This document shows positions 1 to 12,426 of a DNA stretch of 64,000 bases, in pieces. A model generated the notes under the pieces. That model made no database searches. It worked only from the letters and a program-made list of their open reading frames with translations, and was not told the origin of the DNA. Position numbers and translations under genes: made by a program. This stretch comes from Harmonia axyridis. Taxonomy: Eukaryota; Arthropoda; Insecta; Coleoptera; Coccinellidae. Each line of letters begins with the position of its first letter. Within the stretch, counting starts at the first letter, position 1. Where the stretch lies: NCBI RefSeq assembly GCF_914767665.1, contig NC_059501.1, positions 33,022,501 through 33,086,500 on the forward strand, written 5' to 3'.

Positions 1-3000
1 AATGCCTGCTTTATAGAATTTTGAGCAAATAATGGTCTGAAACGATAAGGTTCGACACACTGATGACGAATCCGATTGCGAACGTGTGAACGATATCTTT
101 CGTACGTAAGGTCCTAGAATATTGGAAGTTTCAGGGCACTTTCGGAATCCTTATATTCAGAGTTATAGTCGGTAATAAACTAAACCTGACTAGGAATTCA
201 GTAAATATGGCTGTTTTATATTTTGTGTTCTTGTTTAATAATTCTGTTGCGTCAAGTGAATTTCACAAAAACTTTACGGGCAGTTGAATATTCAGAGATA
301 CGCATTTAGGTCGAAAAACCAACCCCAGTAGGTACAGCGAGGGCTAAAATTAGAACAGGAACATTCTTGGCGCTACATATGGTCATCTTGAAGTCACATC
401 TAAGGGCAAGGAATGAAGACGTGGACCAATCAGGGACTTGGATTGCGCTTTGGTTTGCAAAATCCAAAGCGACGCTTAACATCCCCAGGAAATTGGAGTA
501 CAATATTCAGTACGCTCGTAGCTGTGTAAACACATAACTTGTACAGCCAAATTCAATATATTAGTTAAAAAATCCGGTGTTTCATTATCTCAATTTAATA
601 GAATTACAGTTGATCGAGTCAACCAAAAACAAATTCAAAACAGCAGATTCGATCGAGATGAAAATTTGCGTTAGGATATTGAATGATAATATGAAGTCTC
701 GTGCTATGTTGCATGTTAATTACGTAGTCAGAACATTATGAAATATGGAATATCGAAAAAATTACATCTACGCGGTGATCACAAAACCGATCGAAATGAG
801 ATTTTGATTGGTGATGACTAAGTTTTGAATGAACAATTTTTATTTCAGATTCACAATGACGATTAATTTCTTGCGATTGAAATATAAAAAATTGTATCCG
901 GCGTCCTATATTTGAATGAATTCAATCAATAATTCTCAATTCTAATTGAAAATTTTCGTTTCCGTCTGAACTGTATCTATTATCTTTTATTCGATATTCA
1001 CACTAAAGAGTAGATGAATATTTGTAAATACTCGTATAAGAAATATATGTGCCTAGGTACTAAATTTTGGCGAATGCAAGGAATTATTGGAATGTATTAG
1101 TTTATTTGTAAATAATATTTACAGTTGCCTTGTTTCCGAAGAAAAGACAAAACAAAATATGTCATAGGTCTTGAAAAGTAAAATCATAAACGAAACTTTC
1201 TCTGCAGTTTGGGTGCTATTCAGGGTGTGCGATTTCGTCACCGCAGTACTTTGATCCAGATAATTTCAAATGTTTTGTATCGTTAACCTGAATTGACAAT
1301 TCGTTGTTCGCTTCAAGCAGAACAAAATTAACCTCAAGTATGTGTGTCACTTCTTTTGTCGTCTACTGAAACGTTTTACGTATTTTATTTATGGTAATGA
1401 ATTCTAGGCACACCAATTTTTGAGGAGAGCTAGAGTAATGAGTGTGGGAATTGCGAAGAAAGTTTTCTTCGATGAAGTGAAATTGTTTCAAGACTTGATT
1501 TAATATTGTTGGTAATGAGTTGAAAGGCAATGCCCACGTATTTTGTCGGAATATACATTTTGAAAATATATCAAATCCGACTGAATTTCATAGTACCATT
1601 TTTATAATTTCAAACCATTCATATCATTTTGATTCAACTGAATTTCAACCTTTGACCTTCATAGTTCAGATTGTAGAACTGAAAGAAATTTCATGCGAAT
1701 ATTATAAATATAGAGGTGGAGAAACTTTTGGAAATGATAAACCAAAATTGAATACGAAGAACAGTTTGTCGCCATTCAGAGTTGTTGTGGGGAACTCCAA
1801 ACCTGAATAAATTAAATTTGGAACATAAATCAAGAATCACATTTATTCAATGTGCAGAAAGCATAGACGTCGAAGAATATAATATTTTTGGGAGAGGTAC
1901 AACATGAAATAATTTGATGTACCAGAAATTTTGGTGTTTTTCTAAAGTGTACGCAATGCGAAAAATATCTTTTTGAAATATTCTGAACCTTCTGTATCAT
2001 ACAATATGTTCAGTAACGTACTCGTGCTGGTTGAATAAACATGAAATATGAAAATGGTATTGAAGTCTGGTCCTTTATTTGCACTCTCATTCAAATTCGT
2101 ATTGATGTAGATAGTTTTTTCACAAAATTTTCCATAAATTAATGAAAGATGTAGAGATTGTAAAGACATATCATGAAAACATGATACTTCCAGCAAAATA
2201 TCATTCATGTCTTTTTTGGAACAATATTGTTGTAGAATCGGAGAAGCTAATGAAAATAATGAATGCATGCTCGATTGTTCGATTTTATCCTATTGAATAT
2301 TGGCACGAAAATATAGAAGGTCATTCCGTATTAAAAATTTTCCGGTTGAAATCGAATGTCTGAATGAAGTTGGTATTTTTGTTTTGAAAATAAAAAGTGC
2401 GTCCTTGCCATGAACTCGAAACTCATCCTCTCCTGTATCTCAGTGCCTGTAGCTTGTTTTTGATCCTTTGAGTCCTTTCTGCGAAATATATTCTCAGAGG
2501 GTAATGCGGTTAGAAATTCTTGATAAAACATTTTATCAATGACAGAAATTAGTGAAATCTGATTCTTCCGTTGATCTCTCAATCATATATAATATAGGAC
2601 TCAATTTTCCACGAATATCATTCTTCTCTTCTGCAAACAGTTTTCCAAATACCGTTCGGGTGTATGGGAATTTTCGCAACTATTGATAACAGAAAATAAT
2701 ATTATATAAGGATTTCACACGTTAATGAACTTACCGTTACATTCGAACCCTGAACCTGCCCTCAAAATTTCAAGCCTTTAGCACATTTCGGGTTATTGCG
2801 TACACGGAAAGAAGGAAAGAATTGATTTTTATCTCAAATTGTTCTCCAGTGTGTCCAACCGATTTATTCGAGCTCAATATCGGTCCAATTACAAATTACA
2901 GAAAGTGACGATAGCCCGCTGTTTTGTGGAATGTGACTCTGGTCCAATTTTTTTTAGGAAATTACTTCATTTCTGACATCTAAGTATGTACAAGGTTTTA

Positions 3001-4505
3001 TTGAAAAAAAATCTCCTGAATTTCATCATACTACCTATGTATCCTTTTCAAGATAATCAAGTACAAAGCTAACACTTTCCACATAAATCTACAAGAATAC
3101 ATTTTTCAAAATTTCCCATTAGTGGAAAATGAAAGTACAAGAATTGACGTAGTTTATCATAATGTTTTCAGATGGCATTTACATTCATCAGACACTTAAA
3201 CAATAAAAGATATTTACAAATATTATTCAAAATGTGCAACATTCGTTTCAACATACACGTCGCACCGATGCAAAATCGAAAGATTCAAATTTGCTAAATG
3301 AGGAACCATTTCATCGCAAGCATTTCTAATTTGAATCATTTATTTTCGTAGATATTGTTTGTTTTATACTCGATTATCTCGAAAACAGCACACTATAAAA
3401 AAGATTCAAGAGACCTTCTTTGAGTGAAGCTCTGTTGATTTTAGAAAAGCAATAATTTTCTTAAAAACACAGTGGCGTAGATTTTCAATAAGAAAAGTAA
3501 CATCTCATTCCTATATCTACTCCACTGGATAATTTTGGCAAGACACACTTACCTATCTAATTTGATACATTACATTATTAAGACTTTTATACTCAACAAT
3601 TAAAACTATGAATTCTATATTACTAGAGTTATAAATAAAAAACAAATTTTTTTCTCAAAAATTTAACACTCTCTATCCCAAAAACGAAGCTAGTTAGGAT
3701 ATATGTTTATATGAACTTTTTTTCATGAAAAAAAATATATGACGCCAAAGTTATTGAATTAAAATCTGGACAACCCGGTATATTTAATCTGAAACTGAAG
3801 ATCGATCAGATTTTTTTTTGCGATTCTGTAAAGAGAAATTTTCTTCTATACTTTGTGAATGCAGAAGTATTTTTTTGATATTCTAACGCAATACCATCTT
3901 CTTGAAAGTGTTCTACTGCGCAATAGAGAATTTAAATATCCTTATGAATGAAAATAATTCAAACACTGTAAAATGATTTCAAAACATTTAGGCAGGTTCA
4001 CATAGTTACAACTTAAAAAATGTTCTGGTTATTGAAGAGATAACTCGATGTATTCATATTATAGTACTTTAAGGAAGTACCTAGACCATTTAAATTTATT
4101 ATATCATAAATATTCAACGATTGGATTTAATAGGTATCAAAAATGTTGAGAATCTCACCTCTACTATGCCGGATCTCAATGGAGGAAACAACCAGAAAAT
4201 AGTCGATTAAACACAAGAACACTACAACATAAAACCTCATCGTAGTAATATATTCAACTTGTAATAAACTAAAAACAACATTAACAAAATTCAATAGAAT
4301 GTACACATTGAGTTCATTTCAATCGGAAATAGTTCATAGAATCCTATTGGTCATTTTCCGGCAGAAAGAGGATTCAAAACGTGTGTGCGTACCACAGGAA
4401 TTCTTATGCGATCGACGACCGACCTTCTCACGTGGTATTGACAGTTCTAAGATGAAGAACAAGGTGATGTTAGGCACGATTTGGAGCCGGTAAAAGACTG
4501 AAGAG
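1..4505. other. Non-genic AT-rich stretch, left end of window
   Basis: I see no exon with splice sites or family similarity here. Short open frames (for example 1520-1810 plus and 1942-2268 minus) resemble no protein I know and match chance expectation in AT-rich DNA. Part of the stretch (about 590-860) carries the wording of an old interspersed repeat (phrases such as 'gatcgagatgaaaattt' and 'accgatcgaaatgag') that recurs near 39490, 58510-58930 and 60470-60600. The lower end may include the 3' UTR of the minus-strand exon at 4506-4679; a minus-strand AATAAA lies near 4097-4102. Confidence 0.6.
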
Positions 4506-4679
4506 TTACTTCTGGTCTGTCGGGCAGCAGAACGGCCCATCTGGGTCACTGGGACAGTGTAGCGGTCTCCCCATATAACGTCTCATGCCCCTCTTGGTAC
4601 CACGGTACAGGGACGGGTCGTAAATTGGACAGTACCAGAGATTGTGTACGTCAGTACCGGAAGCGATTGGAATTCGGGA
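4506..4679 (-). CDS. Probable terminal coding exon of a small cysteine-containing protein
   Basis: On the minus strand a 3' splice site (ttgcag, plus 4680-4685) is followed by 57 codons in phase 0 and a TAA stop at 4508-4506. The stretch is much richer in G and C than its surroundings and its codons often end in G or C, as expected of a conserved exon. Cysteines are at exon residues 17, 42, 51 and 52 (the last two adjacent). The middle is Tyr- and Arg-rich (RGTKRGMRRYMGR) and the end reads CPSDPDGPFCCPTDQK. I do not recognise the family; the Cys pattern and small size suggest a secreted peptide or the tail of a secreted protein. The upstream exons should lie to the right. I looked at 4700-5010 and found no convincing signal-peptide exon, only a hydrophobic frame near 4808-4870 without a clear donor. 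The open frame, acceptor and GC content are seen; protein identity is unknown. Confidence 0.5.
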   Translation of the reverse strand, partial: SRIPIASGTDVHNLWYCPIYDPSLYRGTKRGMRRYMGRPLHCPSDPDGPFCCPTDQK

Positions 4680-5006
4680 CTGCAAGATGTTGAATAATTA
4701 ACATCATAAGCAGTATGTGAATGATTTGTGATTTATCTATCATTACGATTGAATATTTCGAAATTTATTGAAAGTATTTTGTTTCAGGTGCATATGATAC
4801 AGATTGATCAGTTAGGAGGACCGGCTAGTATATACACGATGACCATTAGTAAGAATATTCCGAAGAAACACTCGAGATAAACACTTGAAATTTTATAGTT
4901 GAGCTTTGTTAGGAGATATGGATTCTTGGAAAAAACTTCAGATTCGTCTGAGTTCCGGTTATACCGGAAAAGATACCAACTTTCGTTTTTCAATTGTAGC
5001 AACCAG

Positions 5007-6470
5007 TTTTTTATTTATAATCCGATTACTCATCGAATTCTCCATTGCTTCAAAGTATCATTTCTACATTCTACCAGGAAATTTGTCTGAAATCTGAAAA
5101 GAATATAAAATTTCCCCAAATAGAGTTTCATTTCAATGTTCATAACTTTGAGATTTTTGCATAAAAATTTCTAATTTTTAAGCTTCTATCAGAAGACTTA
5201 TCAATGCTTTCCCTCCGTTTAATATTCAATTGAATATATCTTTATTTGGATTTCATTGTCATAGAAAAAACCTCAAATAGTGGATAAATGTAAACATACT
5301 ATTGTTCTAAAATGCTTTCATTGTCCGCAATATTCTGTAAACTCCAATTTTCTTTTCAGGAATTCCCTGATTTCCTTCTTCCGAGAATAAGGGCAAAAAA
5401 AATCCATAATGCTTGAATGAGTTAACAATTCTAATTTTCAGATCCTGGTAATTCATAATATAATCATTATTAACTAATTCCGATCCCAAAAATAAAATTC
5501 TGAAGTAGTGATAGTTTTACAAAAAATTTTACACCACAAACTATGAGAGTGAGCGTAAATACGTGTTTTTCTAAATTGAAAGAACCATGAGTTTCATTAA
5601 ACTCATTCCAGATGAAGAACATCATTATTTTCTCCGTCTGGAATTCACAATTCGTTAATGTACCGGGTTTTTCACCATAATTTGACACCCTGTATATTTT
5701 TCTATATTTGACTAGCTCTTTTACCCCTGATTTCGAATATATAACATATGTTTGGTCTATCTCTCTCATTTTGAGTACCACAGAGTTTCAAATTTTAAGA
5801 ACAACCTGGCATGCTCAGTGATCAGTTTTCAAGTGGTAGGCTGCAATAACTCAAAATGTCCTTTTTTGAGTTATCTCGTTGGCAACGATATATGACATAC
5901 GTTTGTCATTGAATGAAACTATTTATCGGATATGCACTACACAGAAGCGGAAAAATTTGAAATATCTTCACTTTATGCGTCCAAATCATCGAATTTCAAT
6001 TTATAGTGAAAAACGCATGTCATAACATTGCCAACGAGATAACTCAAAAAAGGACATTTTGAGTTATTGCAGCCTACCACTTGAAAACTGATCACTGATC
6101 ATGCCAGGTTGTTCTTAAAATTTGAAACTATGTGGTAATCCAAATGAGAGAGATAGACCAAACATCGAAATCAGGGGTAAAAGAGCTACTCAAATATAGA
6201 AAAATATACAGGGTGTTCCATTTGAAAAAATGAAGTTGCAATCAATATGATGCCACCCTGTATATATTTCGTTTTGTGAAATCATTTCAGAAAACACTAG
6301 TCAATTTCGTGAAACTTTTGTAAAAAACATTTTTTTGTATGTCTTTTAGTAACAAAGTTAAAGGGGGGTCAAATTATAGTGAAAAACCCGGTACATAGTA
6401 CTCAGCAATTGACGTTGATTTTACTGGATAATTAGACATTTCTCCTCAATTTGAAAAAATTGCTATATGT
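5007..6470. repeat. Tandem duplication, unit 1 (interrupted by a MITE)
   Basis: The segment starting tttttatttataat at 5007 is repeated from 6471. Shared landmarks are a 'gttcataactttgagattt' phrase (5140 and 6600), 'tagtggataaatgtaaac' (5278 and 6799) and 'gaattgacg/caattgacg...ttttactgga' (6410 and 7225). Without the 5661-6393 insertion the unit is about 0.73 kb. It shows no coding capacity. Divergence is roughly 10-15% by eye with several small indels, so the duplication is not recent. Confidence 0.85.
5661..6393. mobile_element. Palindromic MITE, family 1 (TA-flanked, ACCGGGTTTTTCAC ends)
   Basis: The ends are inverted repeats: the left reads taCCGGGTTTTTCACCATAA and the right is its complement ending CCCGGta, with TA at both borders (5661-5662, 6392-6393). 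The arms fold over most of the length around a centre near 5960; for example 'gataactcaaaaaaggacat' at 6039 complements the segment at 5840. Inside is an ATG (5932) opening the frame MHYTEAEKFEI, shared with the longer copy at 28524-29473 but soon losing similarity. This copy lacks about 190 bp of the left arm. The paralogous site at about 7217 lacks the element, which confirms the borders. Confidence 0.9.
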
Positions 6471-7287
6471 TTTTTTATTTATAATCAGATTACTAATTGA
6501 ATTCTCCATTGCTTTGAAGTATCATTTCTATATTTTCCTAGAAAATTTGTCTGAAATCTGAAAAAAAATCAAACTTACCCAAATAGGATTTCCTTCCAAT
6601 GTTCATAACTTTGAGATTTTGCATAAAATTTCTAATTTTTTAGCTTCTATCAGAAGACATACCAATTCTTTCTCCGTTAAATATTCAATTGAACATACAT
6701 TTATTCGGATTTCATCGTCATAGACAAAAACCTCAATTCTCATATTTTTCAAGGGAGAACTCACTTTTTTATTGATTAGGTGGAATCTACGTCAAAAAAT
6801 AGTGGATAAATGTAAACCTACCAGTGTTCTTGGATGCTTTTATTTCCTGCAATATTCAGTAAAGTCCAATTTTCTTTTCAGGAGTTCCCTGATGTTTTTT
6901 TTTTCCGAGAATAACGGCAAAAAAAATTCATTATGCTCGATATATCCACCGTTTTTTCGAGGTATTTCAAAACGCATTCCCTAATGGATTGTGCCGCAAC
7001 AATTTTAATTCTCAGATCCTGGTAATCCATAATATGATCATTATAAATTAATTGCTATCCTATAAATAATAATCTAGAAAGTGATAATTTCACAACAAAT
7101 TTTACACCAAAAACCATGAATGAGCATAAATATCTAAGTGTTTTTCTAAATTGAAAAAACCATGAGTTTAACGACATTCTTCGTCTGGAATTCTACTATT
7201 CGTTTATGAATATAGTACCAGGGAATTGACGTTGATTTTACTGGAATATTAGACTTTTCTCCTCAATTTGAGAAAATCGCTATATGT
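6471..7287. repeat. Tandem duplication, unit 2 (empty site of the MITE)
   Basis: Second copy of the unit at 5007, ending at the same 'gctatatgt' phrase. It is longer than unit 1 in places, with an extra block around 6735-6795 and another around 6935-6995. At the point corresponding to the MITE insertion it reads straight through (about 7210-7225), so it preserves the pre-insertion sequence. No gene is seen. Confidence 0.85.
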
Positions 7288-9574
7288 TAAATAATTGCTA
7301 TTATTTTTACCAAGTCGTAAGTGAAGAAAATCGAATTTCAACGAGAAAAATGCTGATCAAATATATTTGCAATACCTAACTTTTCACTATAAAAATAGTG
7401 TAGGGTATTACGATCCACTTCTAAAATCCTCAAGGTTCCAAAGGCATCATTAAGCATCATCGCAGAACCAGAAAAAAAGTTTTTGATTTCAAAATAGATT
7501 TCCACCTCGGCATTTCTTCAATCCCCCAGGAGCACCACTGAACCGTTAGGGTCGCTGGAGCAGTCTGCATAGTGGTTTTTTTCATCAAAAAGCAGTATTT
7601 TATCAATAGCAGAAACTCGTTTTCATCCATAGTTTGAACAACAATAAATGTAGCGTCTCTTTACCTTCAATATTCCGATCCAAACTTACCTCTATGTTCC
7701 AAAATATCTTCTGAAGCTTAGTACTAACAAGATAAAAAGTGGCATGATGGCAGTGCCATCTGTGCGCCAGGCTCGTTTGAGATAATTCCAGGCTCAAAGT
7801 TCGAAAAATACAGACATTGTATTCAAATGATAAAGAACTCGAAAATATACATATATAATAATAATATCGCTTATTTTTATAAATATTCGGAATAGTTAAG
7901 AATGGAAATATGGTCAATAGCCTGCAATAAAGAACACTCTTTTCGATGAACAAATTATGGGGTATTCCCTTTATATATAGGTACATACAATTCTTCAGAT
8001 GACATCTGGACAAGTGCTTATAGATTTTTTTTATCTTCAATGTTTATCATATAACCATGTTTATCTGCTCTTAACAAGAAAAGGAAAGACAGACTCGTAT
8101 CAACAACAAAAAATGATAAAATATCTGTCTGAAACTGATTTTATTTTCCAAAATAGATAAGTTTCGAAAATTTCATGAATTGTTTTAAAATTGAATGATT
8201 ATCTCTTTTTTTTACCTTTACATTATTTATGAAACTCATTGATAAGGTCAGGAGGGACAGTAGAGGTTTCTCGAAATGCTAGCAATATCTAAGTCCTGTA
8301 AAGAACCTATAAGACCTGAATGCCAACATTCTTTATAAAATGACAACTGCTGCCTATGTATAACTTTTCAGTAGCATTTTGAATGAAACCGCTAAAAATA
8401 TATAGACCTAGAACTGCAGCTGATAAGTCTTCTCAACACAAATGTTTCTAGTGATGCGGTGAACTCAAAATTTCGTCCAAAGCTTGAAATTGTCGGATTT
8501 GTTATCACTGCAATATTAAAATATTTTTTCAGATATGAATTATGCTTGAATTGTATATAAAGAGTTTTCCAATTACAAGGCTTTTGATATTAGGAAAAAG
8601 ATAACTAAATAGGTGTTTATTCCATTGTAAAGTGGAAGGTATGCTATAAAGGATTGAAAAAGATGTCAGTCAAATGGCCGTCACGGCTACGGCAAGTCTA
8701 GAGGTGTTAAATCTCAATATCTCGGTTGCCAATTTTAATCACTTTTTCAAAAATTGATACTGCCTCGATACTTTTCCCGCAAAATTGCGATTGTTTCGTT
8801 GCTTATGTGAGTTTAGATTCTTCACATTACTAACTTATCCAATAGCTCAATGTCAAATGTCAAAAGATGACATTTTCAAAATTGATAGCTGTCCAGAGAG
8901 TGGGCTATTCAAAATGAAATCGAATCGAATCCATAGTTTTGATGTTATAAGGAGGACAAAATTTTTGAATACTATATTCCCGGAACCCCTATAGTCGAAT
9001 TTGGGACAATAACGAACATTCAAGGATCAAAGTTACTATATATTAACGTTTGCATGAAGTTGAGAGCTGTTATATTAAATCCAAACCCAAAATCTCAATT
9101 ATGTCGGTTTTGGGCTGGTCACAGAAAAATTCGGTAATTTTATTTTTTAATTTCCTCTGGTTATGGTTACGCGATGAACATGAAATTTTGCACGAAGCTC
9201 AAAATCGTAATTTCACATCAAATTGCATTATTTCATTTCGATCAAATATGAAATTTTGAAATTGAAATTCAACCATCAGATTCACCAAAACACTGCAACA
9301 GTTAACAAATTTGTCCGCGACATTTGAGATGCGAAACATACCTTAAATTTCAAGTTTTCAGGGCTTTTCGATCCAGAGTTATCGTGTCTGGTCGACCGGA
9401 CGGACAGAAATACTTCAAAAGTTGTCATCTGTGAGGTGAACCTTATCATTTGAGACCATTGTCATCTCAAATCGCCAACTGCATTTATACAAAATTTCAT
9501 GATCATAGGACAAGCCTTTGTGGCGTGAAATGGCGACAAACATAAAAACACACATTTGTTGAGTTATGCGGATT
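7288..9574. other. Non-genic stretch between duplication and Tc1 element
   Basis: No exon or family similarity was found. A 145-codon open frame on the minus strand (8040-7603) has low-complexity Tyr/Ile/Phe-rich content and no recognisable motif, so I treat it as chance. From about 8690 to 9420 the text has the wording of a diverged interspersed repeat ('atctcaatatctcggttgcc', 'ccagagttatcgtgtctgg'). Confidence 0.55.
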
Positions 9575-9576
9575 TA

Positions 9577-11159
9577 CACTGCTCAACAATTGATAGGGAT
9601 CACTTACTTGTTCTAAATTTATTTCTGAAATATTCGCTCCAAGATTATAAATTAAGTCAGATATCAGAATATTTTCAGTTGATAATATGGTTCACTTCAG
9701 AAAAGAATGAAAAAATGGAAAGTTGGAGAGAAAAAAAAATTTTATTAGGAACACTCAAAATTCTGTGTTTGAATGACATAAAAATTTTATGATGAAACCA
9801 CAAGATGGCTGAAGTTTCGGTTAAGCTAGTACCTAGTTGGTCCCCCACGAGCTCATCTCAAGCATTCTACCCTACGAGGCATACTTTCGATCAAACGATT
9901 TATAAAATTTGGGGGCAAATTCGTCCAAATATCCCGTAAAGCGTTGGAAAGGTCCTCCAGGTTATTGATCGGTTGTTCTAAGGTTGACAATTGTCTAGAC
10001 ATCTCAGACCAGACATGTTCGATGCAATTCATGTCTGGAGAGCGAGCTGGCCAGTCCATCCTATCAATAGCATGAGTTTCTAGTGCTTCATTCACCAGAC
10101 GACTACGGTGTGGACGGGCATTATCGTCAATTAAAATGAAATTCTCGCCTACGGCAGCCGTAAACGGAACAATTATGGGTCCAATAATCATATCGTGATA
10201 TCTCTGGCTGGTGATGGTGGTGTTCTGCAGAACAACCAACTCTGTGCGTTGGTTCAAACAAATGCCTCCCCATACACATATAGAACCTCCGCCAAAAGCT
10301 GTTGTGGGTACCATAAACTGTTCTGCATACCTTCGACCTCTTTCGCTCCAAGCAAGAATACGTCCATCGGAGTTGACCAAACGAAATCTAGACTCATCCG
10401 TAAATAAACATCGGCTCCAATCTTCAAGTGTCCAATTGCGGTGCTCCTCAGCACATTGCTGTCGATGAACCCGGTGTTCCCTATTCAAACGGGGATGTTG
10501 TACCCTCCTACGTGCTCTAAAACCACGAACATGTAGTCGTCGTCTTACAGTCTGGTTCGAAATTAGAACTCCTGTTGCAACTCTCAGTGATCTATTGAGC
10601 CGCGACGCCGGGTAAGTGGGATTTCTCCTAGCATTGAGGATCAAAAGACGATCTTGGGCAGCTGTTGTACTGCGCTGCCGACCTCCCCCATGAACATAAG
10701 CTACTGAGTCGTTTTGGATGAACCTATTCCAAGCCCGACTCACGACACTTTGCGAAACATTCAACCGGCGGGACACTTCTCGCTGGGACAAACCTTCCTG
10801 TATCCACCGTATGATTTGGTCCAGTTGCACAGGAGCCAAACGTCTTCTCGGCATGACTGATAAGCTGATATTGTTCTCCTTTCTTCAATTATTGTCACCT
10901 TATGTGTTTAAACGAGAGAAAAAAACAGATTTAATAACAAATACCACATTGCTTTTCACTCCACCTGTAACAGCCTACAGATAATAATCGATTTTGTGAA
11001 CAAGAGCCGATGAAGTGAGGAACACTTTGATATAATCAACTCAAAACATCTTACTTTTGCCTTAGAGAACATATAATGTACAGATATTCAAGAGATAACT
11101 TGAAAAAAATACAAATGAAGAGAAGTTCATAAGTGATCCCTAGCAATTGTTGATCAGTG
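9577..11159 (-). mobile_element. Complete Tc1-like transposon (1.58 kb)
   Basis: Terminal inverted repeats are visible: the left end starts CACTGCTCAACAATTGAT (9577) and the right end is the complement of CACTGATCAACAATTGCT (11159). About 34 bp match with two mismatches, continuing through 'agggatcacttA'. A TA dinucleotide flanks each end (9575-9576 and 11160-11161), the standard Tc1/mariner target duplication. The element encloses one intact transposase gene on the minus strand (10854-9853). Total length and short TIRs are typical of Tc1-like elements. Intact ends plus an intact frame suggest a young, possibly mobile copy. Confidence 0.96.
9853..10854 (-). CDS. Tc1-like DD34E transposase, intact
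   Basis: This is a 333-residue protein of normal length for the Tc1 family. It binds the terminal repeats and carries out cut-and-paste excision and integration at TA sites in the nucleus. Residues about 8-45 form the first helix-turn-helix (LSQREVSRRLNVSQSVVSRA), followed by a GRQR-type basic hook near 57-61 and a second helix-turn-helix near 75-112. The catalytic triad is D153 (FTDESRF), D244 (LIDDNARPH) and E279 (SPDMNCIEHVW); 34 residues separate the last two, giving the DD34E signature. The glycine-rich GGGSICVWGG box is at 188-197. No stop or frameshift is present. The ATG (10854) is the first in frame and sits inside the element. About 300 bp lie between the stop and the right TIR on each side, consistent with full-length structure. 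Whether it is expressed cannot be seen. Confidence 0.97.
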   Translation of the reverse strand: MPRRRLAPVQLDQIIRWIQEGLSQREVSRRLNVSQSVVSRAWNRFIQNDSVAYVHGGGRQRSTTAAQDRLLILNARRNPTYPASRLNRSLRVATGVLISNQTVRRRLHVRGFRARRRVQHPRLNREHRVHRQQCAEEHRNWTLEDWSRCLFTDESRFRLVNSDGRILAWSERGRRYAEQFMVPTTAFGGGSICVWGGICLNQRTELVVLQNTTITSQRYHDMIIGPIIVPFTAAVGENFILIDDNARPHRSRLVNEALETHAIDRMDWPARSPDMNCIEHVWSEMSRQLSTLEQPINNLEDLSNALRDIWTNLPPNFINRLIESMPRRVECLR

Positions 11160-11161
11160 TA

Positions 11162-12425
11162 TATCTAAGGAGTCATTTAACTTATAAGAATCTCGGAATA
11201 ACGTGATGCCAAATTTTTTTGAAAAATACTAGAAAGTAAAATTCGCATTATAATTCTGGATTTTTGAAAATTATTCTTTTTTGCGAACTTCCTGAATTTT
11301 TGGAAACTAAGACAATCAAACCAATTCAAATTTCACATTGAGGTAACTTACAATCTTATCAGATCGACAGTCCAAACAATAGAAAACCGGAAAAAATATA
11401 ACCGAATTTCTAGAGTCATATAATACTTCACGAATTACATCAGTATTCCTTCTCTCCGAAGAATTCGATTCCAATTCCTACCAATATTTCCATAAAGATA
11501 GATACTCGTCCCTAGACGTGAATAAATTTGACCCTATTCCTTTGCTCATCTAGTGTTGGATAACTTCGGAAGTAATGGAATTAATTCAATATGAATTGAT
11601 TCTACTCTCCTGAGAAATAATATTTTTTCTTGTGGTACGAATTCATATCGATGTCTGATGTGAACTCAGTTGAAATTATCAATTTGTACCTATTCAGAAA
11701 TATCAGAACTTTACTGGCTGAAAACGAAAAAGTGATTGATATCTTCTTCATTTCTTCAGAACCGGTCCCATTCGAAGTATTTGTGTCAATCCAATAAGTC
11801 AGGTTAAAGGTCACATACATAATGGACCAATATGAAGATTTCAGAGAAACAAACATGTCTGTTTTTCACACCCATAGTCCTAACACCAAACGAAGTGAGA
11901 GCACAACAACAGAAACAAATGACAGAAAAAGGCAATGTGAAAGAATGCCTAGGTAATTAGAGATGTAAGACCATTACATGTTACCATTGGATACCTACAT
12001 CCAGTTAAATGTGCTTTCTCAAAACGTAGGTACTTCCAGTTGAGAAAAATCATTTACACATTCAATTAAGAAAATAATTTGGCGATTCAGGATAGACCAA
12101 AAAAAGATGTGAGACCAGATATAAGATTTCAGATGCCCCTTAAAAATTAGTCCGAATCAGGTGATTCAATAGACATCTCCTCTTCGTTTCATATATGTAT
12201 ATGTTTGTTCAACTAACATCTTTCAATCAACAAAAACTGAGGAGTAACAATATAAGCACGTTCTGAAATATTATCGAAAATTACGATTTTTCAAAATAAA
12301 AAGTAAACAGTTGTGAATTGATATTTCGAAACATTAACCATGATAAATCCTACAAAGGTTGAAGAGGATCATACTCTTGAGTCCACAAACGGATTTTTAT
12401 ACAATTATTGAATTGAATAAACTCA
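11162..12425. other. Non-genic stretch
   Basis: No exon, RNA gene or recognisable element was found between the Tc1 element and the retrotransposon fragment. The open frame at 11856-11602 (minus) shows no known motif. Confidence 0.55.
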
Positions 12426-12426
12426 T

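Noticed and set aside
1520..1810. 96-codon plus-strand frame
   Set aside because: No recognisable motif, no splice signals, composition follows local AT bias.
4808..5002. Hydrophobic minus-strand frame as signal-peptide exon for the 4506-4679 exon
   Set aside because: No in-frame ATG at the right place with a consensus phase-0 donor before the stop.
7603..8040. 145-codon minus-strand frame
   Set aside because: Tyr/Ile/Leu-rich low-information sequence without domain; likely chance.
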